Shown one piece after another: positions 11,934 through 23,000 of a stretch of DNA of 42,804 nucleotides. The DNA comes from Apostichopus parvimensis (lineage: Eukaryota > Echinodermata > Holothuroidea > Aspidochirotida > Stichopodidae): assembly GCA_000934455.1 (NCBI GenBank), contig KN883914.1, forward strand, positions 44,525 through 87,328. The letters run 5' to 3'. The notes beneath the pieces are model-generated. The model was not told where the DNA came from and searched no databases. It was given only the letters and a program-made list of their open reading frames with translations. Made by a program: the position numbers and the translations under genes. Every line of letters begins with the position of its first letter. Within the stretch, counting starts at the first letter, position 1.

Positions 11934-13235
11934 TTTCTTCGAAGTAATGATCAGTAACAGAAGTTTTATTTGGAAATTAATTGGCTAAATGATCGCATTC
12001 GTCAAGTCAGCTGTGCTATTGTCTGACATTTCTGTGACATCGATCAGCGCAGCGGTACACGTAACCTTTAGAGACGAAAATATAAGAAATGATGAAATCT
12101 GTCTAAAATTCGCATTGTAACTGACGTTTCATCTACTCAATTAAAAACAAAAAGTTTTCTCAAAGTATTTGAAAGTGTTTATTATTGATTAATATTGTTA
12201 ATTACATTCCTAAAGTTTATATTACGTTTTATTACATACTTTATGTTTTACCAATCTGATTAAATTATGGCACCTGACAATAGTTTTCTAATCGGATAGG
12301 AGCCAACACCCAGGCAAAAACAATTTGGACTGAATGTACCGTTCCATCTCAGAGATCAAAACATTGGCGGTCTGGTTAAACCTAAAATGAAATGCCACTG
12401 TAAATATTGAGGTAAATATCTTTTTTGGTTTATAGTTTCTCGCCTTGATGCAAAGCCTCTAAGTTCGTAGTTTTTGAAGTTAGAGGCTTGATAGTCGTAG
12501 CAGCTTTGTAAATGTAATGTAATGTAATCCAGCTTACAAGTACAACCACTAGGCTAGCCCTACTCTGTTGTTAGGCCTAACGTTAGAACCTGGCCCTGGT
12601 TTTGCTTAGGCCTACTTTCTACTTATCCTAACATAGCCCCTTTTAGACAGCGAGTAGGTTGAATCTGGTTTGACAAATATGTATACACATGAATAATATT
12701 TCGTGCATTTGAACTACTGTATTGCCGAATCAGTATAGGGACTTAACCTTACTGATAACTGATTGTGTTTGGCCAGGTTTGGCCAGATTGTGTTTGGCCA
12801 GGCAAAAAATAACTTTGTAACTATAGTAAAGGCTACTACAGTACTATACTAGCCAATTGCATATCTTGTCTTAAACTTTAAGTAGGAACTCTATACCAAT
12901 AGTTAATAACTTAACCAAAGATGCACAGGCAGATTTACAGCTTGAATAAAAGTTTTCACAGGCAACTTTCTTGCATTAAAAATTAATTTAAACAAAAATC
13001 TATGATGTTGTTTATCTTAAAATACTGTGCATCTCAGAAATCTTTGTCAATATGTTATCAAGTTTCACCTTCAGGCATGGAAGCAAATATCTGTAATGCA
13101 ATGAGACTTGGGTGGAAGATGGTAGGGGGGTGGTGTTGGGGGACCAAAACTTACAAAGCATTAGAGGGCTGCAATTGTATATGTATTTCTTGTTTGTCAG
13201 TTAAGGTGACTGTTGACTTCCATTCTCTTTTTCAG
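11934..13235. promoter_or_regulatory. Divergent intergenic region, GOSR2 / zinc-finger gene
   Basis: GOSR2 begins at 11933 on minus, and the coding exon of the zinc-finger gene is preceded by a splice acceptor at 13235 on plus. The two promoters and at least one non-coding first exon of the zinc-finger gene should lie in this 1.3 kb. A donor-like GAG|GTAAAT at about 12410 is a possible end of that exon, but this is weak. No TATA box or CpG-rich block stands out. Confidence 0.4.
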
Positions 13236-13279
13236 GTACTCAAAGTGAAGGTACCATACTAAGATACCATTCACACAAA
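13236..13279 (+). other. 5' UTR part of zinc-finger gene coding exon
   Basis: A polypyrimidine tract ending TCTCTTTTTCAG at 13224-13235 is a good splice acceptor. The 44 bases between it and the ATG at 13280 would be untranslated leader joined to an upstream non-coding exon. Confidence 0.5.
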
Positions 13280-15061
13280 ATGGAATCAAATGCTAAGAAG
13301 ATAGAAGAAGCAAATTCTTCTTTTCTTGTGGTCAAGTCTGGTGTTGATATTATGAAAGATGCAATCTTCCAAGAGATAGTAACATGTGTGGAAAGCAATG
13401 GGATTATATTAGCATTACTAGAAGGAAGCAAAGAAGAGACTGTATTACAGCAAATCGTGGATACCTTGCACAAAGTTCGGGTGCTTGGTTTGACACACGA
13501 TGCGTGCAGGATATTGGTGTCGTCACATGATCAGATGGCCACCAATGAGGAAAAACATGCATCCTCTATGAAACGTGAATCAGAAACGACGAACTTGATG
13601 GCCCCTTCTACTGCCGATAGGAGCCAACAAAACATTTCATCACACATTAATCTAGAAGAGGGAGTAAGAAATGCTTTATTTGGAGAGATTGTGCAATCTA
13701 TTGCTAAGAATGAGTGCTCCCTAATCATGGCTACTGGTTTGAAATCAGACGACACACTGCAAACTGCTCTGGAGGTTCTTGGTAATGCATGCATTATTTA
13801 TCTGGCACCAGATGCTTGCGAGGTGTTGTTAGTTAATAGACTAAAACCAAGCAAAAAGAAGTCAACCAGTCGATCAAAGTCGGCAGGAAAATCTCTTGCA
13901 CAGGAGAAGACTTGTCACATATGCCAAAAACAGTTTAGCAAGAGAAGTGGCTTGCTCACACACCAAAAAGCTTTCCATGATAAATACCTCCCTCATAAGT
14001 GTGATTTATGCAATAAAGCATTCGTGTATCCCAAGGAACTCAGGATGCATAAATTATCACACACTGGAGAACGGCCTTATCACTGCAACATCTGTAATAA
14101 AGGTTTCATTGCTCGCAAAGATGTACAAAGACACCAGCCAGTGCACACCGGTGAAAGAGCTTTCGTCTGTCAGATTTGCAAAGTAACGTTTGCCCATAAA
14201 GCCAACTTGGATCGTCACGTTAAGAGCAAACATGAGGGTAGGAGGCCATATGTTTGTTCATTGTGTGTAGATAAAAAGTACTGCGATAGAGGTGGTTTAC
14301 GTAAACATCTAGCGTCAGTCCACAGAATATTTGATGTTCCGAGGAAGAAGGTCGTACACAGAATGATCCCCTCGGAGGAAATTGTGAGAGACTCGCTCAA
14401 AATCAGTCATTTGCAAAGTTTGGGTGAAAGCTATGACATGGGCCAAACTACAGATATAATCCACAATGAGGCCTTTACACCGAACCATAATGTAGCTCTA
14501 ACAGGTGAGACGGTCATTCTGGGAGAACTTGATGTGTCAGCAGCAACAGTGGTAGAGAATGTGACCAACAATTTATCAACCTCCTCTGACCATGTCAATC
14601 CAGACTCTGCAGTCCACATTCTCAGTGACACTAATATTGTTGAAAGTGCTTCCAAAATTCTGCAGCAGTTGAGCCAAAACATAGCAGAGTTGAGTGAAAA
14701 CCAATCTGCTCACCAAAATTTGCAACTTAGGCTAAATGACTCTGGAGGACAAAATATTCCAGGTAAACCCAATATGGCTCCTACCATGGTAAAAACCAGT
14801 GGAGAATTATTGACAACCCAAACAATGACGGAGCAGTCCGACGAAGCTCTCATCAACATAGCATTCACTGATCCCAAATTCAGTGTCGAAACATCCTCAA
14901 AGAACTCTGAAATAAATCTACTCACTGGAAACTGGAAATCTTCAACAACTGCCCTTGAAGAAGATAGGAATATGTCAGAAACAAATGTTAATACTGAACA
15001 TTTGAACAAGTTGGAGGACATACAGACAGCGCTGCAAATTGTTGAAAGTCCCTCATCTTAA
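13280..15061 (+). CDS. C2H2 zinc-finger protein, five fingers, duplicated N-terminal domain
   Basis: This is an uninterrupted frame of 593 codons with A at -3 of the start. A DNA-binding nuclear role is inferred from the fingers only. Five C2H2 fingers lie at residues about 212-348: C212/C215-H228/H233, C241/C244-H257/H261, C269/C272-H285/H289, C297/C300-H313/H318 and C326/C329-H343/H348. HTGERPY and HTGERAF linkers join fingers 2-3 and 3-4. A basic stretch (about 190-204, KPSKKKSTSRSKS) precedes them and could be a nuclear localisation signal. The N terminus holds two related segments of about 58 residues, at about 24-82 and 128-186 (DAIFQEIV / NALFGEIV; THDACRILV / APDACEVLL). I do not recognise this as BTB, KRAB, SCAN or ZAD. 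The last 240 residues are polar, Ser/Thr/Asn-rich and probably disordered. I cannot assign an orthologue. Confidence 0.9.
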   Translation: MESNAKKIEEANSSFLVVKSGVDIMKDAIFQEIVTCVESNGIILALLEGSKEETVLQQIVDTLHKVRVLGLTHDACRILVSSHDQMATNEEKHASSMKRESETTNLMAPSTADRSQQNISSHINLEEGVRNALFGEIVQSIAKNECSLIMATGLKSDDTLQTALEVLGNACIIYLAPDACEVLLVNRLKPSKKKSTSRSKSAGKSLAQEKTCHICQKQFSKRSGLLTHQKAFHDKYLPHKCDLCNKAFVYPKELRMHKLSHTGERPYHCNICNKGFIARKDVQRHQPVHTGERAFVCQICKVTFAHKANLDRHVKSKHEGRRPYVCSLCVDKKYCDRGGLRKHLASVHRIFDVPRKKVVHRMIPSEEIVRDSLKISHLQSLGESYDMGQTTDIIHNEAFTPNHNVALTGETVILGELDVSAATVVENVTNNLSTSSDHVNPDSAVHILSDTNIVESASKILQQLSQNIAELSENQSAHQNLQLRLNDSGGQNIPGKPNMAPTMVKTSGELLTTQTMTEQSDEALINIAFTDPKFSVETSSKNSEINLLTGNWKSSTTALEEDRNMSETNVNTEHLNKLEDIQTALQIVESPSS

Positions 15062-15237
15062 ATTAGCGATCAAGATTAACATGTCAGTCTCCTTCCTGGG
15101 TCCCTAGAATGTGGATTTCCCCACAAATGATGACCCTTTTAAAGGAACAACGTCATTTTGCAGTTTGGGAGTTTGCAAATGACAACTTTTCATCCTTCTG
15201 TAACGATTCTGCACCTAGAAAAAAATCTCCATTTTTC

Positions 15238-15243
15238 AATAAA
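15238..15243 (+). terminator. Poly(A) signal, zinc-finger gene
   Basis: A canonical AATAAA lies 177 bases after the stop codon in an AT-rich 3' UTR, the nearest such signal. Later AATAAA copies (for example near 15759) could serve a longer form. Confidence 0.55.
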
Positions 15244-17096
15244 AGGTACTATTTCTGTACATAAGCTTTTTACATTTGCATTCTACTTCCAGTACAGTAT
15301 AAACATGAGATTACACAATATCTTACATGGGAATTGACCAATGTTATAATAAGTACTGAATTGTGGGTTATTCAGATTGTGTATTCATGAAGGTGCTCAT
15401 TATAATTGATGCCCCATGGCTCTCTGTGGTCCTCAGAAAATTGAGGTCAAGGGTCAGATGTGATCACATTCTGTTTGTTTCATTGAAAAGTTTTCAAAGA
15501 GCTCCTTGAACTGCAGAAATGACTGGTCATTCATCAAACTTGCTCATGACTTCAGTCATCAGAAATCATTTCTAGGTAAAATTGTAAACTGCAATTTACG
15601 ACTTGTACTTCAGACTTTTAACTGAAACAAAATATTTGTAAAATTGTAATGTTTAAGGTCTTTGTCTGATGTAGACTTAGATCACTTGAACTGGTCAAAA
15701 TTCAAAAGGAAATTCTATCTATCATAGGAGTCGACAAAGGCTATGTTACTACAAATCAAATAAATAAGACATTCTGTTTAATGGTATTGCTCACAGCATT
15801 TTAAGTGAATATTATGTCACATACATGTTCTTATGTAGTGATAGTATGTATTACTTTACTTGGTATCAACATGACGTATTCAAGCAGCGTTTGAAATGTA
15901 TTGCTAGTTGATCAATGTTGCGATACTATTTCATAGTAAATACATCATACCATAGCAACATTGTTCACCTCGACTAATCAAGGGCCTATTCAAGAAATGA
16001 GGCTAAGTATGAAACATGCAATATGCTATTTGAATGGCATGAATACTAACCTAAAAGGGTGTGTTGTGCAACAAAGTGGAGAAAAGCAGAGAAAAGCAAT
16101 TCTGATGAATTAATCGCTAATTAACAATATATTGGTGAAATAATCTAGGAGGGCGCCTTAGTATGATCAATTGCATTGTTACTTGGAATAATAAAATTGG
16201 GAGGTTTGTAAAATCGCTGACCAAATTACGAAAATGTGCTTTGTCACATACATTATGGTTATTCTGCTTAGGTATCTTTCAATTATAAATGTGTTGCTGC
16301 TTAATAATAAATGAAATGGGAATCAAATAACCTGTGTCAGTATTATTTAATTATTTCCTTTAATTATTCAAGTTATAAAAAACTTCATGGTCTCTTTAGT
16401 AGTATACAAATTAAAATTCATGAAATGAAGAAATAAATTTGCATTGTTTAGGTGGTATATTTATTCAATTTGTATAAGAGTTTAAAAGATGAGACTAAAA
16501 TATCGTACACTTTGTGTATCTTACAAACTTTCGTTGTCATGTAAACTGATTTCTCCATTAAATACTGGCTACTAAATAAAGAGAGCAGAAGGACATAAAA
16601 CTGGTTAAAAATGAGAATTTATCGCCATATAGCTTTAATTTCACATAATGGTCACTCAATGGTTAACTTTACCTATCCATTTTACAGTCTGTCTCAAGCA
16701 GTTGTCTAAGATAACACTCCTCAACTTCAAAATGTCTAGTTTAAATCTCAATATTCAGACATTTCAAATTTAACACTCCTCAATATCTGTGAATAATTAA
16801 GTTTTTGATTGGACCTGACCTTTAGCTATTTTAGCAAGGCCATGATCAACACTGACGTACATTTCTGGTCACTTCTTTTCAGTCGTGGTGATGTTACAGT
16901 AGTTTGCCCTCTATCACATTGGGCAAGATGGATCTTCTTTCCTATTTTGAACTCTTTTGCATACAATGAATAAATTACAATGTTTGAAGTGTGCTAACTG
17001 GCTTCACAGTCACTGCTCATCAGGTATAATATGGCTTCAAATATCCCTTCAAGTTCAACAAAAATGATCACTTGTTCAGTCCTGCAACTTGGCACG
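15244..17096. other. Convergent 3' region between zinc-finger gene and AP4B1
   Basis: The stop codons of two convergent genes are 2.0 kb apart. No exon is recognised here. AP4B1 has no canonical AATAAA on minus close to its stop; the first clear one is at 16460-16465, about 630 bases downstream, so its 3' UTR may be long. A 9-bp inverted repeat (CAATGTTGC / GCAACATTG) near 15913-15963 is too weak to call a hairpin RNA. Confidence 0.45.
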
Positions 17097-20000
17097 TCAG
17101 TTTCCTATTCGTGAAATAACTTCGTGTAAAAATCCTTGAAATTCTCTTCTGGCAAATGAATTGTCTGTGGTGCATTTCATGGTTATGTCTGCACTAACAT
17201 CATCTTCACTGTTTAACACTACCTCCAATAAATAGACAGCTTCAGTATTATTATCCTGTAAAATAAAAACAGATAAACAAATAAACAAATAAAACCAGAT
17301 AGATAGCTAGATAAATAAATAAATGGATGGATGAATGAACAAATGAATAAACTTCAACTCAAATCAATGTCATTGTGTCAATTTAAATTGTAAAAGCTTT
17401 CCTTGTTGGGGGCACTCATTTGCCAGATAATCTTTTATTTGTAAATTCTGTTACCCATGCTGTTCTAAAAATGCAATGTGGTCTTTAATATGGTCCATCC
17501 ACTACTGTTTGATTTTGCAAGTTCAAATGGTGTGAGTTCATGACAGATGCAAATGGTTTCCCAAAGTCTCCCAACACAAATCCAATATACAAGTCACTCT
17601 CCACTGACTACTTAATCGATCAGGATATCAACAATTAAGACTTCAGTATTGAATGAATTCTGTAAAATTTGAAATTTCCACAGCTTCTGTAGCACAGTTC
17701 AAATGTAGAACTACACTTTTCCTGCAAATATACAGTGATACTGATTTTTTTGGTATTTGCATAAAACTAACAACACTGCATAAACAAAGAGAGCTGAATA
17801 AGTCACTACAAACCTTTGCAAACAAGAAAGCCCTCCATGGAAAGATGCCTTCAGGTGTTGATGCCATTGTGCTGATGCCTTCAGTCTCCAGAGCATCAAG
17901 TAGAGCTGTGATTTTTAGATTTGTTGTGAATGATTTCAAATCACTGAAAGAAAGGCACATCATAATAAGCATCTCAAAAATTTAGCACAACAAATATCAC
18001 AAAAGACAACAAACTGAGGGCCTGCAGTAGAAAGGCCTTTTGATAGAGGTAACGGGAGGGGTGGGGGTGGGGGGATCTATAACATTTAGGGGTTTGTCCA
18101 AGCCCTCCTGAGGTGAATCAGCATGACAAAATATTATGTACTACACCATTAGAGTACCCCACCTCTTCCTCCAATGGTTTCCCTCCAGTCAGAAAACTTG
18201 TGTCCACTTTAACTTATATCCTGAGTAATCTCTCACAATTAAACGAGACCCAAAATGATTTAGAAGAAGGGAAATGAACAACTAAGTGGACTTTCTATAC
18301 CCTAGGAAAACTGTGGATAGTTACTTTTAAACTATCCATGGTTTAAACATCATAATCATACAGTAATACAACAAGTTATATCTTAGTGTCCCAAGAGGCA
18401 TTATAGATACAAATACGGCGACCTATGTCAAGTCACTTACATTGCCTGTAGTGTGGTCCACTTTGATTCAAATTCCTCAGGTGACACAGAAAATGACTTG
18501 TCTAATTCTAGACTACTGCCCTCATCTTCTGCCCCTTCTGATTGTACCACTTCAGCACTGAGTTCAGCTGTCTCTTTTTCTGCTGGTTGGTCGGCGACGG
18601 AGGACAGCGGTACTCTCAATGTTTCCAAGGATTCTCTAGTTTCTTCCAGTTCATTTGACAGATCGCTAAGAGGACTTTCACCTTTGACCTCTCCATCTTG
18701 TGTAACTGCTGTTATATCGATGAGCTGACCTTCTACTGGTGATGACGGTGTTTCAGTCATGTCACTTTGAGTTATGTGATCTTGTACGACTTCATCATCT
18801 TCTATCCTCCATTTCTTCTTTGAATCTGTTAACGAATAAAGATCAACGATTTACTGCTCAATTCCAAAAATCTGGAAGTATCTGATTTGTCTGCAGGGGA
18901 TAGGTGGTGGCACAACAGGTTATCTGGACCACCAAAGTATTTTGCTCCACTCAAAGAAGACTTAGATTTTAATCATCTCCAGTCAATGTCAATACAAAAA
19001 TAAAGGAATTCACAGGTATGGCTACATCTAAACAAAGACAATTTTACATGTGGAAGAGAAAGAGCATACCCCTGTCTGTGAGTTGGTTGTAAGGATGGAC
19101 TGAGGACATCTGTGTATGCCAACCATCTCCCTCTGACAACCATCTTACATCACAGCAAAAATGAACTGACCTCAATATTTCTCCAAGCTAGATTATTGAC
19201 AAAGGTTTAATTAATATAGTAACGGTAATATTACTCACTGACAAATAGTTTCACAGAGTTGAGAATTGGTGGTGAATTTTTCTCTGATATAATTTCATAT
19301 GGTTGGTCGTCTTGAATTCTTGCTGAGAAAATAACTTCTTTGGCCTTCAAAAGAAAGAAAACAAATCAATGCCATCTTCAAATTAAGTTTAAATCTGCAG
19401 TATTAGTTCCAGATCAAGGTCCTTAATTGGCTGTTAAATGCACTCTCTGAACAGGATTTTAATTTCTCTATTAATTGCATATAATTAACAGCAAAGTTGG
19501 TGTTACTTTCAATTGCTTAACAAATAAAATGACAGATAGATCTTGTGATGATCTGATAATATGGTTTCTGTTAAGTTTGAAAAATTTAGAGTCATCAGTG
19601 AATCTGGAAACAAGTCAAAATTATCAGTATTCTTTCATTTTTACAGAGCAGGAATATATTAATATTTTTTGAAATCCTTACCATATTTACATCTTCACTC
19701 AAAAGTTGGTAGTAAATTTGGCCCTTGTCTCTTAAATGCAAATCATCTTGACTTTCTGTTTAAGAATTTGAAAATGCAAAAAAAAGGGAAAAGAAATCAC
19801 TTTAAATACAAAACATACAAGACTGTTTACAATATCACATTCATGAATCATGACAAGGTGTTTACAGTGTGAGGAACAAGATACCATCGTTGGCCTATGA
19901 AACATACGTCTGAGCTAGAAACCCTTATTGAAGACAGAAATGACTGGAAATCTCGATGCCAGGTTATTGTCCGGCCAACTTCTCCTACACCTCATGATGA

Positions 20001-23000
20001 TAATGGTCGACCGAGGTCGAACTGATCATGATGATGATGATAGAAACGAAAAGGAAAATATTTAAAGATATCCAACCGTATGGTAACCCTGTGCTTAGAG
20101 CACTCACCTACACAAAACTCCAAAAGTTTTCCCAGCATATCTTGGCATTCAGCTGGTCTGAAGAAGAACAGCTTAGTGGTAGCGGTCAGTAGATTGCTCA
20201 GGATTAGAGGGCGCTGAATATCTTCCAGATTATCAATCATCGACTCCAGCAGATATGGAGCATCTGGGAGGTTCTGAAAAATCAAGTATTTGTGAGCTGT
20301 CTGTATAACTTCACCTTAGAGTAAGCTTAAAACACAGACATTGGCAGACTACCCATCAGAGAATGTGCAATTTTAAAGTTATCCAAATAGCAAAGTTTGG
20401 TTAATGACCAATGCTAGGTATGACATTTAGATGGAGAGGTTTCCCTTCAGGACAAAACCCAAGGATAAATTTAGTTGTCAGACAAGACATTAAAGGGTGT
20501 GAAGACTCGGGCATAAAAAACGTCTAATGCCGGTAATCTGACCTAGTTTCGAATGAGGTGTAACAGAAGTGTTAGACACCACCATCGATCCCAGAAAATA
20601 CACACACAGCTTGCTACCGTCGGTAATTAGACAAAAGTGTACAGTCAGTACATACAGCTGCGTTCAATACCCACAGCACAGTGTATAAACGATACAGCGA
20701 TGGACATCTCAGGTCCAGCAAGAGATAACAAGGTATCACGTTTCATTACTGACTGCATTTTGTAGCAACACGAACAAAACGTCACTTGCAAGCAACAGAA
20801 AGTTAACTTTTTCAGATGGCGGCACGCGGTTTGGGGCGAGTCTTCAATGCCTTTATTCATCTCAAACCACTGAAAACTGTTTAACACTCAGAATAGCTCA
20901 GTTTAAATATCCAGCCAGTATTGACAATTCTGTAATGCTTAGTACCACTCTATAGAGCAATTTTATGTCACACTTTAATTAATAATAGAAACAATTGTAA
21001 ACCTTTATTTATGAGAAACAGGATGCTGATATTGCCCATATTCTAAATAAAAGTGATGCTTTGACATAGAACTGGAAATGACATATAGAAATTTTGTTAT
21101 CCCAATTGGGTGAAAAATCTAAATGTTTCACCGAAGAGCAAACGCATTTGTGTGTTTAAAAGAACATTAGCAATCTCAACAGTTAATGAGTAGATAGAAT
21201 ATAAAACCAAACTGATTTTACATGGCTGTAAATTCACATTCCCAATGAAGCCACTTATTATTAAATTCATGCTAGGCTTTGCCTGATCAACTGAGCTATA
21301 TGGTATTTCAGATAACATATTCTAACATCAAACTTATTATACTTCAACTGATAAACTGGTCAATTGTAACACAGAATGAAATAAACCAACAAGTCACCTT
21401 TGATAGTGTGCATGGTATTTACCAGAGCATGTCCAAAGTGACCACTCACCTTTCCATGTTCTCCTATGATCCATAACATAGCAACCTTCCCCCTCTGATC
21501 CTCAACCCTTGACCACAGCGATGGGATCGCCTCAAAAATATCTGAGATGAATTGTTCAAATGGCTCCGAATCTAATAAGTCTGCAAAAGAAGAAATATAT
21601 ACAGCTCAATATTTATTTTGAATTAAAAGAGATTAAAACGATTTCTGAAGGGCAAACCTCACATTGTGTTGTGCTTTTCATTGTACTGTGGCCATTTTAG
21701 CATATCTAGCAAGTCTGGAATCACTCATTATTTAGTCCCTTAATCGGACACTTTAGCACTTTCAGGGCTACTCTGAGACAGAAACAATTCATGAATGTTT
21801 GGTTCATTTACACCTCACCATAATCTACCCTGAGGAGGTGATATAGCCCACCATGCATAGGCATAGGAGGCGGGGGGGGCTTGGGGGGCTGCAGCCCCCC
21901 CAACCAAATATTTTTGTGAAAATTTGGGCAATATGCTGAGAATTTTTCGGGCACCTACTGAAAGAAAAATAAATTGCAATGATGTAGCTAAAGGAAATCC
22001 ATAGTTTAAAAAAATTTATTAGAAGCGTAGTAGTGGTCTGATAAAAAACATCCTCCAACTGAACCATTTCCCTGAACTGCTGATGGGCTGTGGGCCATGG
22101 CCCCCACCCCCATGCCCCTTTGGGTATGCCACATTTTACCCCACCATGTTAATACAAAAATGGTGTGCAGTTTCTGTGCAAGTGTTGAAGCATGACCAGG
22201 TTACCTTTGAGGGCACTGAGTGCACAACCAGCTACACGATCCACCTCCAATAAGTAGAGTAATATTTTGATAGCTGGCGTAGAATACTTCTCTTTCTTGG
22301 TTGCTATGGCAGCGACTGCTGAAATGGCTTTATCTGACACTTCAGGTGAAAGGTCAAGACAATGGGAACTGTAATAAAAATTTTAAGAAATGTCACGGTG
22401 TAAAAAGCCAGCACTAATCTAGGGATTAACCAAACTATCAAGTTTAACAAATAGGTATGCTGCTACCACCGAAGAAGATAATATAACTTAAGAAAGAAAC
22501 AGAAAAGCTGTTGACTTTAAATATCAAATTATCTCTATGTATTCTTAAAGGCACTTCTGTCATTACTACCACTGGATATGATAAGTTCTCTGTGTGAAGC
22601 TGACAATCCCTTACATCAGTTTATTCATCCGTTTTGGAGATTTTGCAAGGTTACTTTGCCTCACAGTTTACCTCATTCAGGAAACTGAGATTTGAAATTT
22701 TCTGCTAGCTGACACGGAGATGTGGATGTAGAGATGATATCATTAAATACATATGTGAACCAAGGAGGCCGAAACCCTTGTTCAAGCTGTAGCGGGGAGA
22801 GCCACATGTGTGAGCCACCAAGGATAACATGTGTGAGCAAAGAAGGATAACATGCCCGCATGAGCCAAGCAGTTACTAACTTAAGTGGTGATTTTAAGTA
22901 GTGATTTTAGGTGTTAATTGAAAGAAGAAATAATAAAACTACATGAAAGATCAATTGAAAAACTTGTAAAACTGGACAGCTACTGAAAGCTATTTTTTAG

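Noticed and set aside
15905-15980. Possible hairpin RNA from CAATGTTGC / GCAACATTG
   Set aside because: Only nine bases pair perfectly, the flanks do not extend the stem, and the loop is long. It does not resemble a miRNA precursor.
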